The position numbers and the translations under genes were made by a program. The notes below the pieces were generated by a model, which was not told the origin of the DNA, searched no databases, and saw only the letters and a list, made by a program, of their open reading frames with translations. Below are positions 1 through 8,963 of a DNA stretch of 64,000 nucleotides, piece by piece. Each line of letters begins with the position of its first letter. Position 1 is the first letter of the stretch. This DNA comes from Bacillus alkalicellulosilyticus (GTDB lineage Bacteria > Bacillota > Bacilli > Bacillales > Bacillaceae_F): assembly GCF_002019795.1 (NCBI RefSeq), contig NZ_KV917381.1:1485210-1549209 (forward strand), written 5' to 3'.

Positions 1-1
1 G

Positions 2-2965
2 TTATTTTCCTTCTCACCTGAACGAATTAAATATTTATTACAGGGACTTTCAAACCTCATTCATAAAAATAGAGAATACCAATATGAAGTAGAATATTTT
101 GATGGATACAAACAAACGTACCTTGTTGGAAATCATTTAACGATGTTCCATTACGATAATGAAGATACGGACCGGGCAAACATGGAATTTCTACCGTTGT
201 CTGACGTCTGGACGAACTATTTTATTAATGAGAAGTCAACAGAAAAGGATCTCATTGATATTGCTCTTTGTTATCAATTAGACAAGGTATACCGTTACTA
301 TCACAACAAGCTTAATTACTGGGAAGCGCATCAAATAAAAAAGGCGAACGACGACCGAAAAAAGTTTCTTGTGGGGATTTTCCCATTTGAGCAACTGCAA
401 CAATTTTTTCAGTTTGTAGAAGAGTTGGATTATCACCAACAGGTCGAGACAATCGTGATGACAGCCTTTCGAGATTTACCAAAAAAAGTTGTCTTTGACT
501 TTGCTTATGGCCGGTTACAAACTATGGTATTTGCGCTTCCGGAGGAACGGCGGGAAAAAGAGAGCTTCTTATATCAATTTTTAGTGGAGCCGTGGGTAGA
601 GTGGACGATGATGAATGTTCATAGTGATGAATCATTCAAAGCCTATTTCACTCAAGCGTACTGGTTATATCATCTTACATCCTATACACAATATGGACCT
701 TCAACCGAAGAGGCGTACAGAGCTTATTCGTTAAAACTCATCGATGAAAATGAACTAGTAAAAGAGTTGGTGTCTAGGGAAAATAGCGATAGCCATATTC
801 GTGACATGACAAGTCCAAGGGTTGAATTCATAAAAAAACATCCTAGTTTTAAGCCTTTATTGGATAAAATCATCCCTACTATCGTAGAAATTGAAATTGC
901 TCGTGGAGACCTTCCAACAGCCGTGACGAAGTTGGCAACGGAAATTGAGTTTTATGAGGGAATGAATTACTTTATAGATATTCTCGCAAGTCTAGATAAA
1001 GAAACGTTTGTCCGAGGCTATATTTATAGTTATGGGGACAACATTACGAAAAAAGAAACGCTCAGTCACTTATTAAAGGTATGTCACCCGAAAGATGAAG
1101 ATACCGCAGAACAGTTACAGGTTCTAATTCGTGAAAAGAACATCTCTGAAAAAAGAGTACTTGAAGCCGCAATGTACGCTCCACAATGGCTTGATCTTGT
1201 AGCTAACACGTTACAATGGGAGGGGCTTCGAAAGGCGGCTTGGTATTTTCATGCACATATAAATGAGCATTTCTCTGCAGAAAAAGAAACGATTGTTGCC
1301 CACTATTCGCCAATTTCACCAGAACAATTTAATGATGGTGCTTTTGATATTCAGTGGTTTAAAGAAGCGTACAATCAAATCGGGGAAGAGAGATTTACGA
1401 TCCTTTATGATTGTGCTAAATACATTTCAGGTGGTGCAAATCATCGCCGTGCCCAATTGTTTGCCGATGCGACCTTAGGTAAGATAACGACACAAGATAT
1501 GAAAGAGTCTGTACACACGAAACGAAACAAAGACCATCTCCTTTGCTATAGTTTGATACCGATTAATGAATCGAACCCGAAGGATGTTCTTGAGCGATAT
1601 GAGTTTATCCAGCAGTTTTTAAAAGAAAGTAAGAAGTTTGGTTCACAGCGTCGGGCAAGTGAAGCCAAGGTGGTTGACATCGCCTTAGATAATTTAGCAA
1701 GAAATGCAGGCTATAGTGATGTTACTCGGTTACGTTGGGATATGGAAGCTCAGAAAATGAATGAAATTATGCCTTATTTTGAGCCAAAGGAAATTGATGA
1801 CTTGACTGTTCACCTTTCCATTGCTGAAAACGGAAAAAGTGAGATTATCGTCTATAAAAACAAGAAGCAGTTGAAATCAATACCAGCCAAGTATAAAAAG
1901 CATGATTATCTTCTTGCATTAAAAGAAGTGAATCAAAGCTTAAAAGAACAGTTTGCTAGAGCGCGTGTTGAGTTTGAACGTTCAATGGAAACAGAAAGTG
2001 CTTTTACTTTGCAGGAAGTCGAAAACATTATGAGCAATCCTGTTCTCGCTCCGTTACTTGGAACACTCGTGATGAAATCAGATAACGACCTAGGTTTTTA
2101 TCGGGATCGGAAATTACATGGACCAACACAAGAATCGTATATGCTAAGTGATGATGCAGAACTCATTGTCGCTCATCCTGTTCATTTGTATGAAAGCGGT
2201 CGTTGGAGCGAGTTCCAAAAGTTTCTTTTTGACAACCAAATCAAGCAACCATTTAAGCAAGTTTTTAGAGAATACTATCGTCCCAATGCAGATGAACTAG
2301 GGGAAGGAACTGTATCACGCAGATATGCAGGACACCAAGTACAGCCAAGAAAAGCAGTAGCGTTGTTAAAAAATCGAATGTGGACGGTAAGCTATGAGGA
2401 AGGCTTGCAAAAAGTAGATTATAAAAATAACATCATCGCGAAGATATACGCACTAGCCGATTGGTTCTCGCCTTCTGATGTAGAAAGCCCAATGCTAGAA
2501 ACAGTAGAGTTCCTTGACCGACATACGTACAAGAGAATCGACGTTTCAAAAATACCGAGCATTCTATTCTCGGAAACAATGAGAGATGTAGATTTAGTAG
2601 TAAGTGTCGCTCACGTTGGTGGAGTCGATCCTGAAGCTAGTTTAACAACGATGGAGATGAGAGCGACCATCGTTGAGGAAACGATTCGTTTGATGAAGCT
2701 ATCCAATGTAAGAGTAGAAGGGAAATTTGCTCTTATTTCAGGCACATTAGGGGAATATAGTGTTCATCTCGGCAGTGCTCAAGTCGCACAGCAAGCAAAT
2801 GGAATGATTCACATTTTACCTGTGCATTCTCAGCATCGCGGAAGAATCTTTCTCCCGTTCCTTGATGAGGACCCAAGAACAGCGGAAATCATCTCTAAAA
2901 TTATGTTGTTAGCCAATGATACAAAAATCAAAGACCCACATATTTTAGAACAAATTAAAAAGTAA
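2..2965 (+). CDS. DUF4132-type large protein, 5' end outside window
   Basis: The reading frame is already open at base 2 and the first in-window ATG (143) has no ribosome binding site, so the gene starts upstream and at least 987 codons are present. The product is mostly alpha-helical and soluble, with no signal peptide or membrane segment visible. The C-terminal third (about residues 700-980 of the visible part), with stretches such as 'LIVAHPVHLYE', 'RRYAGHQ' and 'LALISGTLGEY'-like text, resembles the DUF4132 family often linked to WGR proteins; this is recognition by eye. The function of that family is not established. A strong terminator follows, so it ends its own transcription unit. The family assignment is moderate; that it is a real gene is certain. 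Confidence 0.7.
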   Translation, partial: LFSFSPERIKYLLQGLSNLIHKNREYQYEVEYFDGYKQTYLVGNHLTMFHYDNEDTDRANMEFLPLSDVWTNYFINEKSTEKDLIDIALCYQLDKVYRYYHNKLNYWEAHQIKKANDDRKKFLVGIFPFEQLQQFFQFVEELDYHQQVETIVMTAFRDLPKKVVFDFAYGRLQTMVFALPEERREKESFLYQFLVEPWVEWTMMNVHSDESFKAYFTQAYWLYHLTSYTQYGPSTEEAYRAYSLKLIDENELVKELVSRENSDSHIRDMTSPRVEFIKKHPSFKPLLDKIIPTIVEIEIARGDLPTAVTKLATEIEFYEGMNYFIDILASLDKETFVRGYIYSYGDNITKKETLSHLLKVCHPKDEDTAEQLQVLIREKNISEKRVLEAAMYAPQWLDLVANTLQWEGLRKAAWYFHAHINEHFSAEKETIVAHYSPISPEQFNDGAFDIQWFKEAYNQIGEERFTILYDCAKYISGGANHRRAQLFADATLGKITTQDMKESVHTKRNKDHLLCYSLIPINESNPKDVLERYEFIQQFLKESKKFGSQRRASEAKVVDIALDNLARNAGYSDVTRLRWDMEAQKMNEIMPYFEPKEIDDLTVHLSIAENGKSEIIVYKNKKQLKSIPAKYKKHDYLLALKEVNQSLKEQFARARVEFERSMETESAFTLQEVENIMSNPVLAPLLGTLVMKSDNDLGFYRDRKLHGPTQESYMLSDDAELIVAHPVHLYESGRWSEFQKFLFDNQIKQPFKQVFREYYRPNADELGEGTVSRRYAGHQVQPRKAVALLKNRMWTVSYEEGLQKVDYKNNIIAKIYALADWFSPSDVESPMLETVEFLDRHTYKRIDVSKIPSILFSETMRDVDLVVSVAHVGGVDPEASLTTMEMRATIVEETIRLMKLSNVRVEGKFALISGTLGEYSVHLGSAQVAQQANGMIHILPVHSQHRGRIFLPFLDEDPRTAEIISKIMLLANDTKIKDPHILEQIKK

Positions 2966-2982
2966 ATGAATTTAATGTACGG

Positions 2983-3026
2983 AAAGCCACAGGAAAAGGT
3001 AATGTAATTTTTCTGTGGCTTTTTTT
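2983..3026 (+). terminator. Rho-independent terminator of the DUF4132 gene
   Basis: AAAGCCACAGAAAA-type arms pair across a short A/T loop and are followed by seven T residues. It lies 18 nt after the stop codon. Confidence 0.85.
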
Positions 3027-3146
3027 GATGCGGTAATGCCCCTCATGGCTGAAGTGGAAAATGCATAATAGTTCAAATATCTCTGGATTTAAGTTACAAT
3101 TTCACATGTGTTTTTGATAGGAATAGTTTAGATTGAGGAGGTGAAT

Positions 3147-3545
3147 GTGCTGAAGAAACGCTTTGTATTTTTGCTTATTGGTGGAGTATCGTTTGTAACT
3201 ATGGCTATTATCTTTCTCTTTATCGTATATGCAGATAATCTATCTGTAAATGTGAACAAGACCGTTACGAATGAAGGACTTCGCTTGTCGATTGGTACGT
3301 TAAAAGGAAGCTATGAAGTTGAAAATATGACGATACTAGAGGACGGAATCTTACAATTCGCTTATCAAGCTAGCGTCGGCGAAGGTGAACTAGTATTAGT
3401 TCTTGACCGAGATGGAGAGGTTATATTGGAAGAGGACCTATCACCATCTTCTTCAGAGCAATTTGAATTTTTAGCAGAAAAGGGGACCTATACAATTACA
3501 CTTCAAACGGAGGAAGCCAAAGACGTCACATTACATATTCAGTAA
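3147..3545 (+). CDS. Small membrane-anchored extracytoplasmic protein
   Basis: I do not recognise a family. The protein (132 aa) has a basic N-terminus and one hydrophobic segment (about residues 5-27), then a polar, beta-rich domain that would sit outside the membrane, with alternating hydrophobic residues near the end ('TYTITLQTEEAKDVTLHIQ'). The GTG at 3147 is chosen because the perfect AGGAGG at 3136-3141 lies 5 nt before it; a GTG at 3141 would overlap that site. It stands alone between two terminators. A surface or stress-related anchored protein is possible, but the sequence does not say more. Confidence 0.7.
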   Translation: MLKKRFVFLLIGGVSFVTMAIIFLFIVYADNLSVNVNKTVTNEGLRLSIGTLKGSYEVENMTILEDGILQFAYQASVGEGELVLVLDRDGEVILEEDLSPSSSEQFEFLAEKGTYTITLQTEEAKDVTLHIQ

Positions 3546-3632
3546 GGAGAGTCGAATGGAGATTTTATAATATTTACCCTCCCGAATTTCGCACCTGAAG
3601 CTATTTACGGTAGAATAACATTTTTTACGTAA

Positions 3633-3743
3633 CTCTCATTCATTGGTTTGCGATGGGGCGGTGCTGATGTATTGATGGTTGTAGGTGGTATCTTTAATTT
3701 AATTCTTAGTGTAAGTTTGGTAGGGAAGCTTAAGAAAAAATAA
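3633..3743 (+). other. Possible remnant of a membrane protein C-terminus
   Basis: A 36-codon open stretch with no start codon or RBS reads as a hydrophobic helix ending 'LILSVSLVGKLKKK' and then a stop. Hydrophobic helix plus a lysine tail looks like the last segment of a membrane protein. It could equally be chance. The surrounding 3546-3742 interval holds nothing else I can name. Confidence 0.2.
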
Positions 3744-3768
3744 TCAAGACGGCCTTGCCGTCTTGATT
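3742..3768. terminator. Hairpin at the 3' end of the VanZ-like gene
   Basis: AATCAAGACGGC and GCCGTCTTGATT are perfect 12-bp arms with a CTT loop, overlapping the last codons of the minus-strand VanZ-like gene. An A-rich run (3732-3742) just left of it supplies the U-tract for minus-strand transcripts. Confidence 0.75.
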
Positions 3769-4343
3769 ACTTTATAAACAAGTGGGAAAAGGAAATAACC
3801 TATAGTAACACCAGCCACATTTAATAGAAGATCATCAATATCTAAGCTGCCTCTTCGCGTGAGGAATTGAAGACTTTCAATTAGGCTAATTGTCACTGAT
3901 GTTATTAGTAATAAACGCCAGAATGATGGTTTCCTCTTGCATGTATATTGATAATAAAGTCCAAATGGAATAAATAAACCGACATTCGCGCTTAAATTAT
4001 AAAGTGCAATTAGCCCATTTACTTGTCCAGATAAATAAAATCCAATCGTTTCAAACGGTAACAGATTTATCGTGCCAAACTCAGTTCCTTGTGGTCGAAA
4101 AAAGAGTAACACAAGTAAAGCAAGGGCATAACAGATCGTTATCGCATGTATTAGAGTAAGAGGAACGGCCACTTGCCTTCTATAGAACAACAGGACGCCA
4201 TACACAAACAGCGACGAGTAACAAAACCAAACAACGCCAAGGACTAGCGGATGAAGATAGAAAGTTAATTCCGTAAGAAACGGGATAAGAACGATAAATA
4301 GAATTTGTGAGAATAATAGAATGATGAAGAATCTTTTTTTCAT
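3744..4343 (-). CDS. VanZ-like family membrane protein
   Basis: A 199-aa integral membrane protein with about five hydrophobic segments. Around 'LLPFETIGFYL' and the following 'NVGLFIPFGLYYQY' it has the LxPF...N...FxPFG pattern typical of VanZ-like (PF04892) proteins, and near the end the acidic 'SLDIDDLLLNVAGVTIGY' motif of the same family. VanZ gives low-level teicoplanin resistance in enterococci; in bacilli the role of such proteins is mostly unknown. ATG 4343 is chosen because an AAAGGAAG site lies 6 nt upstream; an upstream start at 4373 would only add a lysine-rich tail. Divergent from comGA. Confidence 0.85.
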   Translation of the reverse strand: MKKRFFIILLFSQILFIVLIPFLTELTFYLHPLVLGVVWFCYSSLFVYGVLLFYRRQVAVPLTLIHAITICYALALLVLLFFRPQGTEFGTINLLPFETIGFYLSGQVNGLIALYNLSANVGLFIPFGLYYQYTCKRKPSFWRLLLITSVTISLIESLQFLTRRGSLDIDDLLLNVAGVTIGYFLFPLVYKVIKTARPS

Positions 4344-4449
4344 TGTAGACTTCCTTTTCTTACTTTTTTTCACTATTATAACAGTTCTGTAGATTACTAG
4401 CAGGACAATTCAGAAGATAACGCGAAAAAGTAATAAAAGTTGAATCGAG

Positions 4450-5475
4450 GTGATGCGCTTGGAAGAAATTGAAAGCCAATCAAGTACGATCCTACACGAA
4501 GCCTGTGTCAGAAGAGCGAGCGATATTCATTTTATTCCACGAAGAAAAGATGCTCTCATTCAAGTAAGGGTAGAACAAAAGCTGATAGAATTAGAAACAT
4601 TACCACTTAAACGGCTCGAAAAGTTAATTAGTCATTTTAAATTTGTGGCTGGCATGGATATTGGTGAACGAAGAAAACCTCAAAACGGTTCGATGGAATT
4701 TATCTTCAAGCACAAAACAGTTGGGCTTCGGCTGTCAACATTGCCCACCACCTTTCAAGAAAGTCTAGTCATTCGTCTTCTTCCTCAAGATGCTTTCCTT
4801 TCCTTACAAAACATTTCGATTTTCCCCCAGGATGTTGATATATTACAATCACTCATTGAAAAAAAGTCAGGCCTGATTTTACTTACGGGACCTACCGGCT
4901 CAGGTAAAACAACGACTCTTTATGCCCTGCTTCATACCGCCAAGGTTCAGTTAAATCCTCAAATTATTACGCTAGAAGACCCCGTTGAAAAGAAAACAGA
5001 TGATTTCATTCAAGTTGAATTAAATGAAAAAGCGGGGATGACATTTGCGGAAGGACTTAAAGCGATTTTGCGCCATGACCCGGATATTATTATGGTTGGT
5101 GAAATTCGTGATGAGGTCACCGCTCATTTAGCGATACGCGCGGCCTTAACAGGACATCTCGTGTTATCAACATTACATACAAGAGATACGATAGGAGCCA
5201 TTTCAAGGTTAATGGAGTTTGGGGTAACCCGATTAGATTTACGACAAACATTGGAAGGTGTTGTCGCACAAAGAATCGTCTCACGCTTATGTCCTTCTTG
5301 TCGGACCCCATGTCAACCTCATTGTCAGACTCTTGTAGGAAAGAAACAAGCAGCTATTTATGAAATCCTCACGGGTACAGATTTGAAAGAGGTTTTATTT
5401 GAAGAAACTTACCCACCAATTCAAACATTATCGATGCAAATGAAAAAGGCAAAAGAGCTTGGACTAATCCAATAA
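4450..5475 (+). CDS. comGA: Competence pseudopilus assembly ATPase ComGA
   Basis: GspE/PilB-type secretion ATPase that powers assembly of the pseudopilus used for DNA uptake; it acts at the cytoplasmic face of the membrane. Visible motifs: Walker A 'GPTGSGKTT' (about residues 147-155), an Asp box 'TLEDPVE', Walker B-like 'DPDIIMVGEIRD' and the His box 'GHLVLSTLHT'; a C-terminal Cys cluster 'CPSCRTPCQPHC' resembles the zinc-binding region of longer homologues. At 341 aa it is close to the B. subtilis protein. GTG 4450, ATG 4453 or TTG 4459 are all possible starts; GAGGTGA at 4447-4453 best fits TTG 4459. First gene of the operon. I saw no clear pair of ComK boxes upstream. Confidence 0.96.
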   Translation: MMRLEEIESQSSTILHEACVRRASDIHFIPRRKDALIQVRVEQKLIELETLPLKRLEKLISHFKFVAGMDIGERRKPQNGSMEFIFKHKTVGLRLSTLPTTFQESLVIRLLPQDAFLSLQNISIFPQDVDILQSLIEKKSGLILLTGPTGSGKTTTLYALLHTAKVQLNPQIITLEDPVEKKTDDFIQVELNEKAGMTFAEGLKAILRHDPDIIMVGEIRDEVTAHLAIRAALTGHLVLSTLHTRDTIGAISRLMEFGVTRLDLRQTLEGVVAQRIVSRLCPSCRTPCQPHCQTLVGKKQAAIYEILTGTDLKEVLFEETYPPIQTLSMQMKKAKELGLIQ

Positions 5476-5493
5476 ATGAAAAGGAGAGATACG

Positions 5494-6525
5494 GTGAAAA
5501 GAAAATGGAAGGATATTGAGAAGGCCGAGTTTCTAAAAAAGCTAGGCACATTATTAGAGCAAGGGTATACGTTAGCAGAGGGGATTGAATTGCTATCAGT
5601 GTATACATCTGAGCATATACAAGTGCATTTGCGATTACTTTTAGGAGATTTACGAGAAGGCATACCTTTGCATCAAGCGTTAGAGTATTTGAGTTTTCCA
5701 CAAGATGTCTTGCTTTATTTATTTTTCGCCGAAAAATACGGTGAATTAGGACAGGGGTTAAAAGAGGCAGGAGAATTATTTGTGAAGCGAGTCATCGTCA
5801 TTGCCAAATTTAATAATTTATTACGCTACCCGTTATTGTTGTTATGGATTGTCGGTACACTTACTGTTGTCATGGTTCACTATTTATTTCCTCATTTTCA
5901 ACAACTGTTTGAATCGATGTCTGTTGAGCCGCCGCTAGTGACCATTTGGTTTTTAACTTTTATTGATGTCGTTCCTCAACTCTTACTAGGAGGAGGGTGT
6001 CTATTGTTTGTTTTTGTTGTATATTATTTTCTTCGGTTTCGTCATTTGTCTCCTCACAAAAAACTAGGGCTCATAAGAAAAATTCCCTTCGTTTCTTCTT
6101 TTCTACAAGCGTTAATCACCTTCTACTTTACGACTCAATTAAGCGGTTTACTTAAGGGAGGAGTACCGATACTGCATGCGCTATCTATATTTGAGAATCA
6201 GCAATACATTCGTTTTTTTCAAGATGAAGCCATTAGCATTAAAGAGCAGCTTCACCAAGGAATCGCATTAGATGTAGTCATTGCTGAAAAGCCTCATTAC
6301 CAGCCGGAATTTCCCTTTGTCATTAAACACGGACAAAGTCGAGGCAAACTCGACTCTGAACTTCGGCATTATGGAGACCTTCTGTTTGAGAACATTGAAG
6401 AACGCGTAAAAAAAGCACTGATGATTTTACAACCGCTCTGTTTTTGTATTGTTGGTGGAATGGTGTTAGTGATGTTTTTGTCGATATTATTACCTATATT
6501 TCAAATGATAAATTCGATGTCTTAA
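5494..6525 (+). CDS. comGB: Competence pseudopilus platform protein ComGB
   Basis: Polytopic membrane protein of the GspF/PilC family; it is the inner-membrane platform that couples the ComGA ATPase to pseudopilin assembly. Three long hydrophobic segments are visible (about residues 110-140, 160-185 and 305-340), with the repeated GspF-type cytoplasmic domains between them ('LSGLLKGGVPILHALSIFE'). The ATG directly after the comGA stop lacks an RBS; GTG 5494 has AAGGAG (5481-5486) 7 nt upstream and is chosen, giving 343 aa. Confidence 0.95.
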   Translation: MKRKWKDIEKAEFLKKLGTLLEQGYTLAEGIELLSVYTSEHIQVHLRLLLGDLREGIPLHQALEYLSFPQDVLLYLFFAEKYGELGQGLKEAGELFVKRVIVIAKFNNLLRYPLLLLWIVGTLTVVMVHYLFPHFQQLFESMSVEPPLVTIWFLTFIDVVPQLLLGGGCLLFVFVVYYFLRFRHLSPHKKLGLIRKIPFVSSFLQALITFYFTTQLSGLLKGGVPILHALSIFENQQYIRFFQDEAISIKEQLHQGIALDVVIAEKPHYQPEFPFVIKHGQSRGKLDSELRHYGDLLFENIEERVKKALMILQPLCFCIVGGMVLVMFLSILLPIFQMINSMS

Positions 6526-6717
6526 CCTTCATACTCCCTATCTTTACTACGGAATAGGACCTATCTTTGCTTTTTAAGAAGGAATTTGGCAGGATAATCT
6601 AAAATAGTACATGTGTTCCTATCATGTATAGGTGGTGATGCCTCTAACCAATCCCCGATCGTTCCTCTGTTGCTCACTTGTCCCGTCTTTATAAAAACAA
6701 ATCTAGGAGGTTTTTCT

Positions 6718-7029
6718 ATGAAAACAACTGTCAAAAATCAAAAAGGTTTCACTTTAGTCGAAATGATGATCGTCTTATTAATCATTTCAATTCTTCTCTT
6801 AATTGCTGTGCCTAATATGACAAAAAACAGCTCAGTTGCTCAATCAAAAGGGTGTGAAGCAACGATTGAATTACTACAAACCCAAGTAGGCGCCTATGAG
6901 GTTGAAAAAGGTGCTAAACCTGCGACACTTCAAGTGCTTTTAGACGAAGACTATGTAGACCGAATCCAATGCCCAGATGGCAAGGAATTAACCCTTACTA
7001 ATGGAAAAGTTGTTGTTAAACCAGAGTAA
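6718..7029 (+). CDS. comGC: Major competence pseudopilin ComGC
   Basis: Prepilin whose processed form builds the pseudopilus. The N-terminus carries the prepilin peptidase site 'QKG|FTLVEMMIVLLI' with Glu at +5, followed by a hydrophobic helix ending in a proline, as in type IV pilins. Two cysteines ('SKGCEA', 'IQCPDG') match the disulfide pair of B. subtilis ComGC. ATG 6718 has AGGAGG about 7 nt upstream; the longer upstream frame lacks an RBS. Unusually, 192 nt without a gene separate it from comGB. Confidence 0.96.
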   Translation: MKTTVKNQKGFTLVEMMIVLLIISILLLIAVPNMTKNSSVAQSKGCEATIELLQTQVGAYEVEKGAKPATLQVLLDEDYVDRIQCPDGKELTLTNGKVVVKPE

Positions 7030-7459
7030 AGAGCAAGGGTATAGCTTACCTGAACTGATTATTACCTTAAGCATTCTCTCCATTTTAACAGGCCTCGTGA
7101 TGGTCTCGTTTCAACCCCTGCAAGCCGCACATAAAAAACAACATTTCCTAACTCAATTCCAAAATGAAGTGTATTTTGCCCAACAATTAGCGATTTCCAC
7201 TGGTATTTCCACCTCTGTTCTTATTTCCAACACCCAAGGGACATATGCCGTTAGCCAATATAATACGTCTCTCTACCGAAGAACGTTTGATAACCAGTCG
7301 ATTTTTTTCCAAAGAGGTTCGATTGGGATTCATGACATTATGTATCAATACAATGGAAACATAAGTAAATCAGGCACTTTACTCGTAGAAGTAGATAACG
7401 AAAAGTATAGAATTGTGTTTCTTCTTGGAAAGGGGAGATTCTATATTGAAAAACTCTAA
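7001..7459 (+). CDS. comGD: Minor competence pseudopilin ComGD
   Basis: Pseudopilin-like protein with the cleavage motif 'KEQG|YSLPELIITLSIL' (Glu at +5) and one N-terminal hydrophobic helix, followed by a globular domain. It overlaps the end of comGC by 29 nt if the ATG at 7001 is used; TTG codons at 7010 and 7013 are alternatives with no better RBS. The overlap fits translational coupling in the comG operon. Confidence 0.93.
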   Translation: MEKLLLNQSKEQGYSLPELIITLSILSILTGLVMVSFQPLQAAHKKQHFLTQFQNEVYFAQQLAISTGISTSVLISNTQGTYAVSQYNTSLYRRTFDNQSIFFQRGSIGIHDIMYQYNGNISKSGTLLVEVDNEKYRIVFLLGKGRFYIEKL

Positions 7460-7772
7460 AGGCTTCACCCTATTTGAAGTGGTTACCGCTTTGTTTCTCG
7501 TTGTGATGACGACAAGTTTCATTACACCTGTTCTTGTAAAGGTGTATCAAGAAAAGAGGACGATTCAAGAAAAACAGTGGATTCAAGAATATATGCATGA
7601 CACAATGCAACGGTGGGTGTATGAAGTTGTGGATATACCTCAAACACTAGAAAACAAAGGAACGAGCTATCGACTTGACACCAATATAAATGTCAATGTC
7701 ATCGAACTATGCGCATACTGGAATGGCAAGAATCAACGGACTTATCATTGGTGTCATTATGGTAAAAAATGA
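7446..7772 (+). CDS. comGE: Minor competence pseudopilin ComGE
   Basis: A 108-aa pseudopilin with the processing motif 'SKG|FTLFEVVTALFLV' and a single hydrophobic helix. TTG 7446 is chosen because AGGGGAG (7431-7437) lies 8 nt upstream; it overlaps comGD by 14 nt. The position between comGD and comGF and the length match ComGE of other bacilli, where sequence conservation is low beyond the N-terminus. Confidence 0.88.
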   Translation: MKNSKGFTLFEVVTALFLVVMTTSFITPVLVKVYQEKRTIQEKQWIQEYMHDTMQRWVYEVVDIPQTLENKGTSYRLDTNINVNVIELCAYWNGKNQRTYHWCHYGKK

Positions 7773-8187
7773 AGCGGGGGTTACATTGCTCGAAATGCTA
7801 ATGTCGTTGTTCATTTTTATGATTGTGGTTTCCATATTTCCGTTATTTATGGCAACGATGAATAAAAATGAGCCCAACTTAAAGGACTTTGAAGTACAAC
7901 TTTTTTACAGCCAACTTGTAATGGAAGTCCGTGAAGCAAGAGTGATTTCCGTTCATAACAATCGGTTGAGCTTAACGAAATGGGATGGCAGCTTAGTTAC
8001 GATTGAAAAATACGGAAATAAGGTCCGTCGGCTTGTCAATCAAGCGGGCCATGATGTCATGCTGCAGGGCGTTGATGTCGTCCTGTTTCAAGTTGTCCCT
8101 GAGGGGGTTACGGTTAAGGTTGGTGCGTTGAATGAACGGATATATGAAAGACGGTTGTCAAAGGCCTATATCCATTATGAACAATGA
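7759..8187 (+). CDS. comGF: Minor competence pseudopilin ComGF
   Basis: 142 aa with the motif 'NEAG|VTLLEMLMSLFIF' and a hydrophobic helix, followed by the ComGF-type domain ('FEVQLFYSQLVMEVREAR...' with the conserved F..QL...). ATG 7759 overlaps comGE by 14 nt and has only a weak GGTG upstream, suggesting coupling to comGE translation. Confidence 0.92.
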   Translation: MVKNEAGVTLLEMLMSLFIFMIVVSIFPLFMATMNKNEPNLKDFEVQLFYSQLVMEVREARVISVHNNRLSLTKWDGSLVTIEKYGNKVRRLVNQAGHDVMLQGVDVVLFQVVPEGVTVKVGALNERIYERRLSKAYIHYEQ

Positions 8188-8560
8188 AAAAGGATTTGTG
8201 TTGCCGCTCACACTTATTATTGTGTTTCTCGTCACGGCTTATACCATTCATGAACTTATGACCTTGCAAACAGAAATGCGATTTTTTAAGCAACAGGAGG
8301 AGTTGTTTACCATTGAATCCCTCGTTCAGATGGCAGCTTATGACATGGTCGCACATTTGCGTCATGATGAATCAGTAGGGAGCGGTCAGTTTCAATATGA
8401 GCATGGGTTTGCCACATATAAGATTGAAAAGCACGAGGGTGAAACGCTGTATATTCAACTTATCGTTCAAACGAATTCGAATGGAAGGCGAATTGTACGA
8501 TTGTTTTACAATGTAGAAGACAATATGGTGACCGCCTGGTGGGAAGTGACAAGGCAATAA
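8177..8560 (+). CDS. comGG: Minor competence pseudopilin ComGG
   Basis: 127 aa with a short leader ending 'NEKG' followed by 'FVLPLTLIIVFLV'. The glutamate at position +5 found in the other ComG pseudopilins is replaced by leucine; B. subtilis ComGG also lacks it, so this is a family trait rather than damage. ATG 8177 overlaps comGF by 11 nt. ATG 8132 in the same frame is a possible longer start but would put 15 extra residues before the leader. Confidence 0.88.
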   Translation: MNNEKGFVLPLTLIIVFLVTAYTIHELMTLQTEMRFFKQQEELFTIESLVQMAAYDMVAHLRHDESVGSGQFQYEHGFATYKIEKHEGETLYIQLIVQTNSNGRRIVRLFYNVEDNMVTAWWEVTRQ

Positions 8561-8626
8561 ATCGTATAGAATCTCGATTGCTGGATAGACTATCATAGAA
8601 AACGGTGTTTATGAGGAGTTGGTCAT

Positions 8627-8824
8627 ATGTCGTTTAACGAGATAGTCAAATACGTTACCCAGCAGTTTGTCACATATGTTGATCAGCCTAAGGAACAAAG
8701 GTTAGCTTCGAAAATAGAAAGAAAAGAATCAAAACCACCATTGCAATATCATATGTTCGGGATGATTCCACTCGCACTATCGATTGTTTGGAAAAACTCT
8801 CGTACGAAGAAGAAAGAAAAATAG
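8627..8824 (+). CDS. yqzE: YqzE family small protein
   Basis: 65 aa; the N-terminal 'FNEIVKYVTQQFVTYVDQPKEQR' pattern and the 'FGMIPLALSIVWK' helix match YqzE, the short protein that follows comGG in bacilli. It ends in a lysine-rich tail. The RBS GAGGAG lies about 9 nt before the ATG. Its function is unknown, but its fixed place after comGG suggests a link to competence. A terminator follows. Confidence 0.9.
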   Translation: MSFNEIVKYVTQQFVTYVDQPKEQRLASKIERKESKPPLQYHMFGMIPLALSIVWKNSRTKKKEK

Positions 8825-8825
8825 T

Positions 8826-8860
8826 GAAAGCACTGAAAACAAATCGTGCTTTCTTTTTTT
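8826..8860 (+). terminator. Terminator of the comG-yqzE unit
   Basis: GAAAGCAC pairs with GTGCTTTC across a 12-nt loop and is followed by a run of T. Confidence 0.85.
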
Positions 8861-8963
8861 GTTCACATTTCGACAAAATCCCCAAATTCTGTGAGAATAA
8901 CAATTCATTTGTGAAGCCAATTGTATTATAATGGGGGGAAGATAGGGAGAGGGTGAGCCAAAG

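Noticed and set aside
8177-8560. ComGG as damaged because Glu+5 of the pseudopilin motif is missing
   Set aside because: ComGG of B. subtilis also lacks it, so this is a family trait.
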